From assembly GCA_947066815.1 (NCBI GenBank), contig CAMSZT010000001.1, positions 62,001-126,000 on the forward strand: a stretch of 64,000 nucleotides of DNA. The letters run 5' to 3'. Positions 16,039 to 25,222 of the stretch are shown here, piece after piece. The first letter of the stretch is position 1. Each line of letters begins with the position of its first letter. A program made the position numbers and the translations under genes. Origin of the DNA: an uncultured Lachnotalea sp. GTDB lineage: Bacteria > Bacillota > Clostridia > Lachnospirales > Lachnospiraceae. Under the pieces are notes generated by a model, which ran no database searches, was not told the DNA's origin, and saw only the letters and a list, made by a program, of their open reading frames with translations.

Positions 16039-17165
16039 TCCCCTGCACCTCCTTCCACCGTGCGGACAAATTCCTTCACCGTGTCGACCAGAATGTTGTA
16101 GGTGGGCATTCCCGCCTCCTTCATGGTCTCAAGCCCCACTTCCTCCATGGTGCCGCACATCCTGGTGAAAATGGGAATCTTCACGTCGTGTTCCTTCACA
16201 TACTTGGTGATCCCGAGGGCCATGTTGTCCATGCGGTTAAAGCCGCCGATCAGCACGATGATGACGCCCTTCACCTCCGGATGTCCCGTGAGGGTCAGGT
16301 CCATGGCCCGGTACATGACCTCCTCCGTGGTCATTCCGCCAAGCTCGCAGAAGCTTGCCACATGGCCTCCGGCGTCATTTAACAGATCCAGCGTCAGCAT
16401 GCCGGTCCCCGCCCCGTCGGAGATCAGCCCCAGATCTCCGTCCAGGGGCACGTAAGTGATGGTGGTCGCCTCTTTTTCGGGGGCCTTATAGGCATGAAGT
16501 TTCTCCCTGGCCTCCTCCAGCTCAGAAAGCTTCCCCTGCATATGGCGGGCGTGGCCGTCGATCACGAATTTGGAATCCATGGCCACAAGCTTCCCGTCCA
16601 CCAGCCCCAGGGGATTGATCTCCACCAGAAGGGCCCCGGCTTTAAAGAAGGCGTCCTGCACCTTCTTCACCATCTCGAACAGGTCCTGTTTGTCCTCCAC
16701 CCCAAGCTTCTTCGCCAGGTATTTCAGTTGATATCCCTTAAGTCCCGTGAAAGGATCGATCTCCAGCTTCACGATCTCCTCCGGGTTCTCCTTCGACACC
16801 GTCTCGATGTCCATTCCGCCCATGCGGCTGGCGATGAGGGTCGGCTTCGCCACGCCCTGCAGAGTGATCGAAAGGTAAAGCTCCTTCTCCGCCTTCATCA
16901 TCTGCTCCGCCAAAAGCCCGTGGACCCTGTGGCCCTTGATCTCCATATTCAGAATGTCATGGGCATACTTCTCATAATCCGCCTCATTCTCACAGACCTT
17001 GACGCCGCCGGCCTTGCCTCTTCCCCCGGTCATAACCTGGGCTTTAAGTACAAACGGAAACGCCATGGGGGCCGCTTCCCCCTCCGAGACGATCAGATGG
17101 CTCTCAGGCACAGGAATCCCATACTCCCGCATCAGGGCCTTTCCTTCATATTCAAATAGATTCAT
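16026..17165 (-). CDS. sucC: Succinate-CoA ligase (ADP-forming) beta subunit-like
   Basis: 379 residues from the ATG at 17165 (AAAGGAG upstream); an in-frame upstream extension enters a palindromic repeat and is rejected. An ATP-grasp domain begins MNLFEYEGKALMREYGIPVP and contains KAQVMTGGRGKAGGV; the C-terminal ligase domain contains DLGLISDGAGTGMLTLD and IVLIGGFNRMD. It binds nucleotide and pairs with SucD. The protein is full length for bacterial SucC. Confidence 0.93.
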   Translation of the reverse strand: MNLFEYEGKALMREYGIPVPESHLIVSEGEAAPMAFPFVLKAQVMTGGRGKAGGVKVCENEADYEKYAHDILNMEIKGHRVHGLLAEQMMKAEKELYLSITLQGVAKPTLIASRMGGMDIETVSKENPEEIVKLEIDPFTGLKGYQLKYLAKKLGVEDKQDLFEMVKKVQDAFFKAGALLVEINPLGLVDGKLVAMDSKFVIDGHARHMQGKLSELEEAREKLHAYKAPEKEATTITYVPLDGDLGLISDGAGTGMLTLDLLNDAGGHVASFCELGGMTTEEVMYRAMDLTLTGHPEVKGVIIVLIGGFNRMDNMALGITKYVKEHDVKIPIFTRMCGTMEEVGLETMKEAGMPTYNILVDTVKEFVRTVEGGAGECQS

Positions 17166-17191
17166 GGTCTCTCCTTTAATATGAGTAGTAT

Positions 17192-17407
17192 CAGGTAATT
17201 GCAAAACGTGGAATTGCCGGGTGGATTCTGACGGCTGCGTCCATCCAAAGCCTGCAGCGCCAACCATTCCAATGAGCCCATAAGCGCAGAAAACAGGAGG
17301 GCTCCGGCCCTCCTGTTTTCCATGGTCTCATCTCCATGGCGCAGAGGGCTTTTCCTGGAAGCAGCCATCAGAATCTTTTCCGTAGTTTTTGGTTTCGCAA
17401 TTACCTG
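17192..17407. repeat. 216-bp palindromic element with AGGTAATTGC termini (family member A)
   Basis: Inverted ends CAGGTAATTGCnAAAC, further paired blocks (ATTCTGAnGGCTGC, AAAGCC, GCGCC) and a perfect central hairpin (AAAACAGGAGGGC with GCCCTCCTGTTTT). The right end overlaps the last codons of korC: the TAA in the terminus is the korC stop. The same termini occur at 27607-27683, 39588-39674 and 62386-62434. It sits between korC and sucC, so it is transcribed if these form one operon. Confidence 0.75.
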
Positions 17408-17958
17408 AAATATAAGTTGTGCTCCTTCGCATAGGCGGCTCCCGCTTCCACCGCCTTAAAGTTGAGCTCCACAAACCTGGGATTCACATTGTCCTTCACC
17501 ACGTCCAGAAGGTCCTGGTGGCCGATCAGCCCAAGGGCCTCGCTTAAGAAGCCCAGCATGACCATGTTGGCCGCCATACGGTTGCCGAGATCCACCGCGA
17601 TCTGGGTGGCCGGAACCTCAAAAGTGTGGACGATGGGACGGGTAATCTTCGTCACCAGACCGGGATCGATCACCAAAACACCGTCCTCCTCCAAAGTGGG
17701 AATGTATTTCTCATAGGCCGTCTGGAACATGGCCACAAGCAGGTTCTTCTTCTCCGCCACCGGAGAATTGATGACCTTCCTGTCAATAATCAACTCCGCC
17801 TGGCACTGGCCGCCCCGGGCCTCCGAGCCGTAGGACTGGGTCTGAACCGCATACAGATTGCCCTTGGTCACGGCAGTCGTCCCTAAAATCACGGCAGACA
17901 AAATGATTCCCTGCCCGCCGAACCCGCATAAGGTAACTCTCTGGGGATATGTGATCAT
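17401..17958 (-). CDS. korC: 2-oxoacid:ferredoxin oxidoreductase gamma subunit
   Basis: 185 residues of the pyruvate/ketoisovalerate oxidoreductase catalytic (POR gamma) family: VTLCGFGGQGIILSAVILG, then QSYGSEARGGQCQAELII and the central ANMVMLGFLSEALGL. It completes the thiamine enzyme with KorA and KorB. It begins 13 bases after korB. Its stop codon is formed by the terminus of a palindromic element. Confidence 0.93.
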   Translation of the reverse strand: MITYPQRVTLCGFGGQGIILSAVILGTTAVTKGNLYAVQTQSYGSEARGGQCQAELIIDRKVINSPVAEKKNLLVAMFQTAYEKYIPTLEEDGVLVIDPGLVTKITRPIVHTFEVPATQIAVDLGNRMAANMVMLGFLSEALGLIGHQDLLDVVKDNVNPRFVELNFKAVEAGAAYAKEHNLYFR

Positions 17959-17971
17959 TTCCTTCTCCTCC

Positions 17972-18781
17972 TCACATTAACTCGTTGGTGCCCTCGTAGA
18001 CGGGCTTTTCCACACGGATGTATTCGCCGCAGCGAAGCTTGCCTTCCATCTCCTCCGGACTCATCTTCTTCGCCTGGGCATCCGTATAAGTGTGCTCCTT
18101 GATCCAGGCGATCACCGCATTAGGATCACCGGTCTTCAAGGCATAGCGGCCGAAATGGGTCGGACACTGGGAAACGATCTCGATCAGGGAGAACCCTTTA
18201 TGGGTGAGGGCCCGCTCCATGGCCTTCTTACACTGGATCGGCTGAGTCGTGGTCCAGCGCTCCACGTGGGTGGCGCCCGCCGCCTGAGCCAGGGCGCACA
18301 CGTCGAACCTGGGTTCCGCGCTGCCGTAGGGAGTCGTCATGGTCCTCGCCTTCTCCGGCGTGGTGGGAGCCACCTGTCCCCCCGTCATGGCGAAATTCAT
18401 GTTGTTGACCATGACCACCGTCACGTCCAGGTTCCTTCTGGCCGCATGGATCAGGTGGTTGCCGCCGATGGAAGCCACGTCGCCGTCACCGGCAAAGATC
18501 ACCACGGGCGTATCCGGCTGCATCATCTTCACGCCGGTGGCCCAGGCCAGGGTCCTTCCGTGGACGCCGTGGAACATGTCCGTCTTGATGTAGACCGGGA
18601 TTCTGGCCGTGCAGCCCACACCCGCCACATGGACCATCTTCCTGGGATCCATGTCAAGCTCCTCAAGCGCCTGCATATAGTAGTTGAGCACCTGGCCGCA
18701 GCCGCAGCCGGAGCAGAAAAAGTGCGGAAGCTTCTCCGGTCTCAAATATTTTCTTCTGGGATTGATTTTCAGTTCACTCAT
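17972..18781 (-). CDS. korB: 2-oxoacid:ferredoxin oxidoreductase beta (thiamine diphosphate) subunit
   Basis: 269 residues. The TPP-binding GDGD..NN motif is visible (FAGDGDVASIGG to VMVNNMNFAMTGGQ), and cysteines in FFCSGCGCGQV near the N-terminus match those binding the [4Fe-4S] cluster. It starts one base after the korA stop. With KorA and KorC it oxidatively decarboxylates a 2-oxoacid to acyl-CoA, reducing ferredoxin. The neighbouring sucCD genes point to 2-oxoglutarate as substrate, although relatives use branched or aryl oxoacids. Confidence 0.93.
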   Translation of the reverse strand: MSELKINPRRKYLRPEKLPHFFCSGCGCGQVLNYYMQALEELDMDPRKMVHVAGVGCTARIPVYIKTDMFHGVHGRTLAWATGVKMMQPDTPVVIFAGDGDVASIGGNHLIHAARRNLDVTVVMVNNMNFAMTGGQVAPTTPEKARTMTTPYGSAEPRFDVCALAQAAGATHVERWTTTQPIQCKKAMERALTHKGFSLIEIVSQCPTHFGRYALKTGDPNAVIAWIKEHTYTDAQAKKMSPEEMEGKLRCGEYIRVEKPVYEGTNELM

Positions 18782-18782
18782 C

Positions 18783-19937
18783 TTACTTAACCCCCTTTTT
18801 CATATCTTCAAAGATCTCGTAGCCGGTATGTACCAGGCCAAGATTCTTGGTGATGGGAACCACCGGACACCGGCCCGCCGCCGCCCTCGCGATCTCATTC
18901 ACATACTTGCCCATGTTCATCTCCACCGCAAAGATGCCTTTCACCTCTCTCGACACCTCCGAGATGGCCTTCTCCGGAACGGGCCACACGTTGCAAAGCT
19001 TGAGTACGCCCGCCTTGATCCCGCACTCCCTGGCAAGCTCCGCCGCCTCGATGGCCGGACGCACCTCGCTCCCATAGGCGATCAGCGCATATTCCGCATC
19101 GTCCATCAAAATCCGCTCCGTCCGGCAGATCTTGTCCGCATTCTCCTTCACCTTCCCGCAGACTCTCTTGTATAACCGGTCGAACACCTCCGGATCCCAG
19201 TCGATGCTCCCCTTCTCGTCATGGGGATTCAGGGAATAGATCGTCTGGTAGCCGGCGCCCAGGGGAGCCGCATCGGGACAGCCAAACTCCGGCGCCGCAA
19301 AAGGCATGTACTCCTCCGGCGACAGAGAGGTATAGTTTCTGTTATACAGGTCAATCTTGGATGCCTCCGGGATGTCCAGCCGCTCCCGCATCAGGGCGAT
19401 GGTGGTCTCCGACATGATGATGACCGGATTCCGGTACTCCTCGGCCAGATTAAAGGCCCAGATGGTATAGTCATAAAGCTCCTGGACGGAGGAAGGACAG
19501 ACCACGATGGCCTCGTAATCGCCGCTGGCGCCGTAACGCATCTGATACACATCCGCCTGGCTGGCATAATTTTCCCCGCGGCACCGCTGCACGTCGGCGA
19601 TCACCAGGGGCGCCTCGATGGTATAGGCATAGCCGAGCCCTTCCTGCATGTAATTGAAGCCGGCGCTGGCCGTGGCCGTCATGACCTTGCCGCCGGCCAG
19701 GGACGCTCCTGTACAGGCAAAAATGGAGAAGAGCTCATCCTCCCCCTGTACAAACCTGCCTCCCACCTCCGGCAGCCTCTGGGACATCCTCTCCGAAATC
19801 TCATTGGCGGGAGTAATGGGATATCCGCCGAAGAAATTACACCCGGCGCTGATGGCGCCTTCCACAAGTGCGTAGTTGCCCAGCATAAAATGTACGCCGG
19901 TCTTTACGCGGTTCTCTGATGCTTTTACGATTGGCAT
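18783..19937 (-). CDS. korA: 2-oxoacid:ferredoxin oxidoreductase alpha subunit
   Basis: 384 residues. The N-terminal domain has GCNFFGGYPITPANEISE and TATASAGFNYMQEGLGYAY; the C-terminal transketolase-like domain contains ALIAYGSEVRPAI and GVLKLCNVWPVP. It is the first gene of the kor-suc-ferredoxin-racemase-aminotransferase run. The start at 19937 follows AAAGGAG. A strong promoter with an operator-like palindrome in its spacer lies about 60-90 bases upstream. Confidence 0.93.
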   Translation of the reverse strand: MPIVKASENRVKTGVHFMLGNYALVEGAISAGCNFFGGYPITPANEISERMSQRLPEVGGRFVQGEDELFSIFACTGASLAGGKVMTATASAGFNYMQEGLGYAYTIEAPLVIADVQRCRGENYASQADVYQMRYGASGDYEAIVVCPSSVQELYDYTIWAFNLAEEYRNPVIIMSETTIALMRERLDIPEASKIDLYNRNYTSLSPEEYMPFAAPEFGCPDAAPLGAGYQTIYSLNPHDEKGSIDWDPEVFDRLYKRVCGKVKENADKICRTERILMDDAEYALIAYGSEVRPAIEAAELARECGIKAGVLKLCNVWPVPEKAISEVSREVKGIFAVEMNMGKYVNEIARAAAGRCPVVPITKNLGLVHTGYEIFEDMKKGVK

Positions 19938-19997
19938 ATCGTGTTCTCCTTTCCTGCTATCGGACGCGTTCTCTCTGGATAGCCTCTATATTTGTAT

Positions 19998-20026
19998 ATT
20001 ATATATTGTCTACAATATACAGTCAA
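19998..20026 (-). promoter_or_regulatory. korA promoter with probable GntR operator in the spacer
   Basis: Minus-strand TTGACT (20021-20026), 17 bp, perfect TATAAT (19998-20003). The spacer contains the inverted repeat TATTGT-CT-ACAATA (20004-20017), abutting the -10 box, where a bound repressor would block RNA polymerase. The inner ATTGT/ACAAT arms are the same as in the palindrome at 10439-10450. Confidence 0.75.
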
Positions 20027-20086
20027 GCGATTTCCTGCAATTTTTCCTGCTAAAGAGGCCGTTCGGCGGTTCCATTTTCATAAATC

Positions 20087-20115
20087 TTGAATCCTTTCTC
20101 TTTTTTATGTATAAT
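20087..20115 (+). promoter_or_regulatory. Promoter in front of the Rpn remnant
   Basis: TTGAAT (20087-20092), 17 bp, TATAAT (20110-20115), facing the decayed Rpn gene. GAGGTGG precedes an ATG at 20183. Confidence 0.65.
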
Positions 20116-20182
20116 GGGAACAGGAACAGTGTCGCCTGTTCTGATCACATAGCGACTGCTGCAGTCGGAATTGAGGTGGTAT

Positions 20183-21039
20183 CATGCAGAACCAAATTCT
20201 GACGGAGGCAGAGGTTCGGAAGATTCCGGGTCGGCGACAAATTCGTGATCCTTGTAGAAGCACAGAGCACCTGGTCCATGAACATCATCGTCCGGGCGCT
20301 CCTGTACCTGTCCCAGACCTACCATGACTATCTGAGACGCACGCAAATGGATCTCTACCGCAGCAAAAAAGTGCCGCTTCCGGAACCGGAGCTTTACGTG
20401 ATCTACACCGGTGAAAGAAGAAATCGGCCTGGGGTCCTCTCCCTCTCCGAAGAATTTTTCGGCGGGAGGGACTGCGCTCTCGAAGTAAAAGTCCGTGTCA
20501 TTTACGAGGGACAGGGAACTGACATCATCAGCCAGTACGTAACTTTCACAAAGGTGTACGATGAACAGAGAAGGCTGTATGGAGAGACCAGAAAGGCCGT
20601 GGCGGAGACCGTCCGGATCTGCAAAGACCGAAATATCTTAAAAGAATACCTGGACAGCAGGGAAAGGGAGGTGGTAACGATCATGATGTGCCTGTTTGAT
20701 GAAGAAACCATTATGGAGATCCATATAAAGAACCGAGTGAAGGACGAAGTGGAAAAGGTAATGGCGGAAACGGTAGAAAAGGTAACTGCGGAAACGGTAG
20801 AAAAGGTAACTGCGGAAGTAGAAAAAAAAGCGAAAAAAGAAGCGGAGCAAGCCGCAAGACAAGCTACTAAACAGGCCGCAAAAGAAGCGGCAAAACAAGT
20901 CGCAAAAGAAGCAAAAGAAGCCGCCATAAAAATGCTGAAAACCGGCAAGCTGTCCGCGGAAGAGATTGCCGGCTGCCTGAAAGGGCTCTCGGTGGAGGAT
21001 GTCCGGAGGCTGGAAAAAGAAATGCCGAAGAATGCGTAA
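20183..21039 (+). pseudogene. Rpn/PD-(D/E)XK nuclease family gene, 5'-truncated and frameshifted
   Basis: From about 20200 one frame reads RFRVGDKFVILVEAQSTWSM.., the nuclease core with the E-x-Q of PD-(D/E)XK enzymes, then ELYVIYTGERRNRPGVL, VTFTKVYDEQRRLYG and a C-terminal coiled, Lys/Ala-rich tail (repeats of VEKVTAET and KQAAKEA). Relatives carry about 80-100 more residues before this point, including the first catalytic Asp region. Here the ATG with a good RBS (20183) is in a different frame and stops at about 20335. The longest in-frame product, from GTG 20245, is 264 residues. Rpn proteins are DNA nucleases linked to recombination; this copy is probably inactive. Confidence 0.7.
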
Positions 21040-21055
21040 ACATTCTATATTATAC

Positions 21056-21148
21056 GGAGAAGCCCCGGGAACTGCTTTCCCCCGCAGACACGGCCTAAAG
21101 CCTATCGTCTGCTCACGGAAACTGTTCCCGGGGCTTCTCCTGGTTTTT
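21056..21148 (+). terminator. Long-armed terminator or cruciform after the Rpn remnant
   Basis: A 17-bp perfect arm pair, GGAGAAGCCCCGGGAAC (21056-21072) with GTTCCCGGGGCTTCTCC (21124-21140), encloses a second hairpin (GCAGAC/GTCTGC). TGGTTTTTC follows on the plus strand. Confidence 0.7.
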
Positions 21149-21158
21149 CTTTCTCCCC

Positions 21159-22403
21159 CTATACCTCCTGTTTTCTCTTCACGGCCAGGGCGATGGAGAC
21201 CTCCGGCGCGTAATAGGGGATCAGGCACGCCTGCAGGGCATGGTAGAGATCCGGTTTGCCGGGCCACACGGTGCCGGAGACCTGGTTGTTCCTGTCCAGC
21301 TGGTGGAACCAGGAGCCGTTCTCATGGTCCAGCACGGTCTCGTCCAGATACTTCATGAACTCCGCGTAATCCGCCGCGTACCGCTCCTCCCCCGTCACCC
21401 GGTAAAGGACCGCGGCCGTGTTGACGGCCTCGGCCAGGGTCCAGTGCATCCGGTCGTGGACCACCGGCTTTCCGTCCCAGTCCGTCGTGTAGACGACCCC
21501 CGGCGCTCCGTCCGCGTTCCAGCCGTCCGATATGGCCCTGCGGTACAGGTTCTTTGCGGCCTCGATATAAGGCGCTGCCGCCGCCCGGTCCCCGTGGGCA
21601 GAAAGCGCCCACTGGGTGATCAGCCTGGACCATTCCAGGCCGTGGCCCGGCGTGGCCCCGTAGGGCTTGAAGGGATCGTCCGGCCGCTCCCTGTTGCAGT
21701 CAAGATCCGGGACCCATTCCTTCGTGTAATGCTCCGGGATCCGCCAACTGTTTTTCTCCGCCCAGGAGACCACGCTCTTTATGATCCGGCCGGCCCGGAT
21801 CCGGTAAGTCTCATCCGCCAGGACATCCGCCGCTGCCAGGAACGCCTCCACCGTGTGCATGTTGGCGTTTAACCCCCGGTAATCGTCCCGGACCGTAAAC
21901 TCCGTGTTCCAGGTGTCGCAGGAGAGGCCCTCCTCCTCGTTCCAGAAATAGCGGTCATAGACCTCGACCGCCTCCCGAAGGAGCTCCTCTGCCCCGGCTG
22001 CTCCGGCCAGGACCGCCGAGGAAGCGCCCAGGATCACGAAGGCATGGGCGTAACAGAGCTTTCCTGGAAGAGGCGCGTCCGCCGCGTCAAGGCCCGCGTA
22101 CCAGCCTCCGTTCACCGGATCTTTCATCTCCCCCCGGAGAGCTTTGACAGCCGCCTCCACGAGCTCTTTCCCGCCGGGAAATCCAAGGAACTCCCCGATG
22201 GCATACACATGGGCCATCCGGCAGGTCTCATAGACCTCCCGGTTTTTCTCCTTCCAGGGCGCCCCGTCCTCCTTCAGATAATAGGCGCTCCCTCCCGGCG
22301 CCGGAAACCTTTTTCCAAACTCCAGGAGCCCCCTGCAGATCTCTCGCAAAAACGCCCGGTTTTCCTCAGTATTGATTTCATATTTCCTACTAATAGTACC
22401 CAT
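21159..22403 (-). CDS. YihS-like aldose-ketose isomerase (AGE superfamily)
   Basis: 414 residues, (alpha/alpha)6-barrel of the N-acylglucosamine 2-epimerase superfamily. Many segments match E. coli YihS from memory: RMAHVYAIGEFLG, GGWYAGL, DYRGLNANMHTVEAFL (catalytic His), GHGLEWSRL, DWDGKPVVHDRMHW, LDHENGSWFHQLD and GKPDLYHALQA. YihS interconverts sulfoquinovose/sulfofructose and also mannose/fructose. No other sulfoquinovose genes (YihQ, YihV, YihT) are nearby, so a mannose-type or unknown sugar is as likely. It starts 77 bases after the hybrid kinase gene with GAGGGG upstream; co-transcription is possible. Confidence 0.85.
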   Translation of the reverse strand: MGTISRKYEINTEENRAFLREICRGLLEFGKRFPAPGGSAYYLKEDGAPWKEKNREVYETCRMAHVYAIGEFLGFPGGKELVEAAVKALRGEMKDPVNGGWYAGLDAADAPLPGKLCYAHAFVILGASSAVLAGAAGAEELLREAVEVYDRYFWNEEEGLSCDTWNTEFTVRDDYRGLNANMHTVEAFLAAADVLADETYRIRAGRIIKSVVSWAEKNSWRIPEHYTKEWVPDLDCNRERPDDPFKPYGATPGHGLEWSRLITQWALSAHGDRAAAAPYIEAAKNLYRRAISDGWNADGAPGVVYTTDWDGKPVVHDRMHWTLAEAVNTAAVLYRVTGEERYAADYAEFMKYLDETVLDHENGSWFHQLDRNNQVSGTVWPGKPDLYHALQACLIPYYAPEVSIALAVKRKQEV

Positions 22404-22479
22404 AATCCCCTCTCTTTCCTTACCGCGTCTTTGATCCGGCCATGGCCGGGACCGGCAAAACGCCCTGCCGGACCTGCGG

Positions 22480-25029
22480 TCACGCCAGATATTTTTTCAG
22501 GATCTGCGTCAGCCGGTCCACGTCGATGGGCTTTGCCACATGCTCGTTCATGCCGCATTCCAGGCAATGTTTGATATCGTCGGAGAATGCGTCCGCCGTC
22601 ATGGCGATGATCGGAAGGGAACTGTCCTTCCTGGGCAGGGCCCGGATGGCCTTCGCGGCCTCGTAACCGTTCATCACCGGCATGCGGATATCCATCAGGA
22701 TGATATCGTAGTAACCCGTCTCCGACTTCTCAAAGGACTCCACACAGACCTTTCCGTTCTCCGCCCGCTCCACCTCAAAGCCGGCCTCCGTCAGGATGTC
22801 CTCGGCGATCTCCCAGTTTAGGTCATTGTCCTCCGAGAGAAGGATCCTCTTCCCGGAAAACTCCTCGGTCCTCTCTTCCTGCACCTGCACCACCGGTTCT
22901 TCCCCGCCGGCAAAATGCCGGAGCCCCAGGTACAGGTTGGACCTGAACAGCGGCTTGGAGATAAAGCCCTGGGCGCCCGCCGCCTTGGCCTCCTCCTCGA
23001 TATCGCTCCAGTCATAGGCCGATATGATGAGGATGGGCGTGGCATCTCCCAGGTAACGGCGGATCTCCTTCAGAGCGGCGAGGCCGTCCATGCCCGGCAT
23101 CTTCCAGTCTAAAAGCACGATCTCATAGTCGTCCTCCTCCACATGGCGCTTCCTCACCATCTCCACGGCCGTTTCCCCGTCCATGGCCCATTCCGCCTCG
23201 ATCCCGATCTCCTTCAGGGTAGAGACGGCGCTCAGGCACAGATCCTCATTGTTGTCCACCACCAGCATCTTCCAGGGCGGCAGGACCATGTCCTCCTCCT
23301 TCACCTCGGCCCGCTCCATATCCAGTATGATGTGGAACTCGCTGCCCCTGCCCGGCTCACTGGCAAGCTCGATGACGCCGCCCATCACATCCACGATGGA
23401 TCTGGTGATGGCCATGCCCAGGCCCGTCCCCTCGATCTTGTCCACCCGGTCGTTCCGTTCTCTGGAGAAGGTGTCGAAAATATGCTCCTGGAATTCCCGG
23501 TCCATGCCGATCCCGGTATCCTTCACCCGGAAATGGCACCGCACATAGGCATCCCCCTTCGGGGAAGGCTCCTGGCTCAGGTAGACATTGATATACCCCT
23601 CCTCCGGCGTGAATTTGATCGCGTTGGAAAGCAGGTTGATCAGGATCTGGTTCAGACGGATGCTGTCGCAGTGGACCTCCTCCGTCTCGATCCTCTGGAT
23701 GAAGATGTCAAAATGCTGGTTCCTGGCCCTGATCTGCGGCTGCACGATATTCACGATGTTGTCCATGGTCTCTCTGAGGGAGATCTGGTTGACGTTGAGG
23801 CTCAGATTCCCGCTCTCGATCTTGGACATGTCCAGTACGTCGTTGATCAGGCCCAGAAGATGCTTGCTGGAGAGGGTGATCTTCCTCAGGCAGTCCCGCA
23901 CCCGCTGTTTGTCGTCGATGTTGGTGGTGGCAATGGCGGCCATCCCCACGATGCCGTTCATGGGCGTGCGGATGTCGTGGCTCATATTGGAGAGGAATTC
24001 ACTCTTGGCCCGGTTGGCCCTGACCGCCTCCGCCTTTGCCTCGTTCAGTTCCCTCATCTGCCGCTGGGACATCCGGTAATACAGGATAAAGATCGTGATG
24101 ATCGCGGCCATGATGACCATGCAGGCGCCGGTCATCGTGTAGACCCGCTGGTCCCCCAGGCTGTTGACGGCATCGTCCAGCGTCCCGAAGGGCATGACGC
24201 TCACCAGATACCAGTCGGAAAACGGCAGCGGGCTGCAGTAAATATGGTTATGTACCCCGTCGTCCATGGATACCAGCGCCGAATAGTCCTCCTGCCCGGC
24301 GATGGCCGCCTGCAGTTCCCTCACATACTCCTCCCCGCCTTTTCCGTCGATCTCTCCGTACTGCTCCCTCATACGGTCAAAATAGCTTTCCCGGTAGGCG
24401 TCGCCGGTGCGGATCACATAACTCCCGTCCGTATGGATGATGTGGGTATAGATCAAAGAATTTTCGTCGTTTAAGACCAGAGCCTCCTGCAGGTAGGTCA
24501 TGGGGATGCCCGCCACCAGAGCCGTGCCGGTCTCCCCCTCCTCCTCCATGTCATAGGTGCTGCTGATCCCCAGGATCAGCAGCCGTTCCCCGTCCGGGCC
24601 GGTGCCGTTGGTCACCATGCTCCTGCCCTCCGCCAGGACGGAGAGGAACCGCTCCTGGTCGACGATCTCCACCGGATCCCCGTAGATCACGTCGCAGGTC
24701 CCGTCCATAGAATAAAGGCCCAGATAGGTAAACTCCCGGACACTTGCGCTTAAGGCCATCTCCTCCTTCATGTCCGGGCCGAATTCCACCGCCTCGTAGC
24801 TTGTCCGTTCCGTGATCCCCTTCACCTGGGACAGCCTGAGCTCAACGATCGCCGTAAACTTCTGCTGGAGCTGCCTGTTCATCTCCCCCATATAGATCGC
24901 CCCGATCTCGCTGATCGAGGCCTCGCTCCTCCGGGACATGATAAGGGCCACCCAGGAAAAGACCCCGATACAGAGAAGGATCAGAGCGGTAAAACTGATT
25001 AATAAAAATTTTTTCGGCTTCTGGATCAT
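22480..25029 (-). CDS. Membrane-bound hybrid sensor histidine kinase with two receivers
   Basis: 849 residues from the ATG at 25029 (AGGAG, 8-base spacing); an earlier ATG at 25053 lacks an RBS. Domains in order: TM helix (~5-30), extracellular sensor ~30-285 (dCACHE-like), TM ~290-310, HisKA with His in [15 protein letters not shown] (~350), HATPase ([25 protein letters not shown]), receiver 1 (LVVDNNE.., Asp in [11 protein letters not shown]) and receiver 2 (LSEDNDLN.., Asp in [12 protein letters not shown]). No output domain or HPt is present, so it must signal through another protein. It is transcribed divergently from a second hybrid kinase. Confidence 0.92.
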   Translation of the reverse strand: MIQKPKKFLLISFTALILLCIGVFSWVALIMSRRSEASISEIGAIYMGEMNRQLQQKFTAIVELRLSQVKGITERTSYEAVEFGPDMKEEMALSASVREFTYLGLYSMDGTCDVIYGDPVEIVDQERFLSVLAEGRSMVTNGTGPDGERLLILGISSTYDMEEEGETGTALVAGIPMTYLQEALVLNDENSLIYTHIIHTDGSYVIRTGDAYRESYFDRMREQYGEIDGKGGEEYVRELQAAIAGQEDYSALVSMDDGVHNHIYCSPLPFSDWYLVSVMPFGTLDDAVNSLGDQRVYTMTGACMVIMAAIITIFILYYRMSQRQMRELNEAKAEAVRANRAKSEFLSNMSHDIRTPMNGIVGMAAIATTNIDDKQRVRDCLRKITLSSKHLLGLINDVLDMSKIESGNLSLNVNQISLRETMDNIVNIVQPQIRARNQHFDIFIQRIETEEVHCDSIRLNQILINLLSNAIKFTPEEGYINVYLSQEPSPKGDAYVRCHFRVKDTGIGMDREFQEHIFDTFSRERNDRVDKIEGTGLGMAITRSIVDVMGGVIELASEPGRGSEFHIILDMERAEVKEEDMVLPPWKMLVVDNNEDLCLSAVSTLKEIGIEAEWAMDGETAVEMVRKRHVEEDDYEIVLLDWKMPGMDGLAALKEIRRYLGDATPILIISAYDWSDIEEEAKAAGAQGFISKPLFRSNLYLGLRHFAGGEEPVVQVQEERTEEFSGKRILLSEDNDLNWEIAEDILTEAGFEVERAENGKVCVESFEKSETGYYDIILMDIRMPVMNGYEAAKAIRALPRKDSSLPIIAMTADAFSDDIKHCLECGMNEHVAKPIDVDRLTQILKKYLA

Positions 25030-25059
25030 CCGCGTAACTCCTTTTTTAAACATACTATC

Positions 25060-25088
25060 AATTTACCATACTTACCCCGGTTATTCAA
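25060..25088 (-). promoter_or_regulatory. Promoter of the membrane hybrid kinase gene
   Basis: Minus-strand TTGAAT (25083-25088), 17 bp, TAAATT (25060-25065), 31 bases before the start codon. Confidence 0.55.
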
Positions 25089-25162
25089 GCCGCATTTCCG
25101 CATTTTGTACTCGGCCGGCAGGAAATTAAAGGAGATTTCTGAATAAAAACAGGTTCCGGATA

Positions 25163-25191
25163 ATGACAGTTTCCTGTTTTTATGATACACT
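25163..25191 (+). promoter_or_regulatory. Promoter of the PAS hybrid kinase gene
   Basis: ATGACA (25163-25168), 17 bp, TACACT (25186-25191) with an extended TG one base before the -10. It supports the ATG at 25223 as start. Confidence 0.5.
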
Positions 25192-25222
25192 CAAAGCAAG
25201 AACAGCCTGGAGGGACGCCCGC

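Noticed and set aside
16026-17267. Longer sucC starting at 17267
   Set aside because: The extension is inside a palindromic repeat; the ATG at 17165 has AAAGGAG and the conserved MNLFEYEGK start.
23143-24474. 443-codon plus-strand frame opposite the membrane hybrid kinase
   Set aside because: Shadow frame in GC-rich DNA with no recognisable domain.
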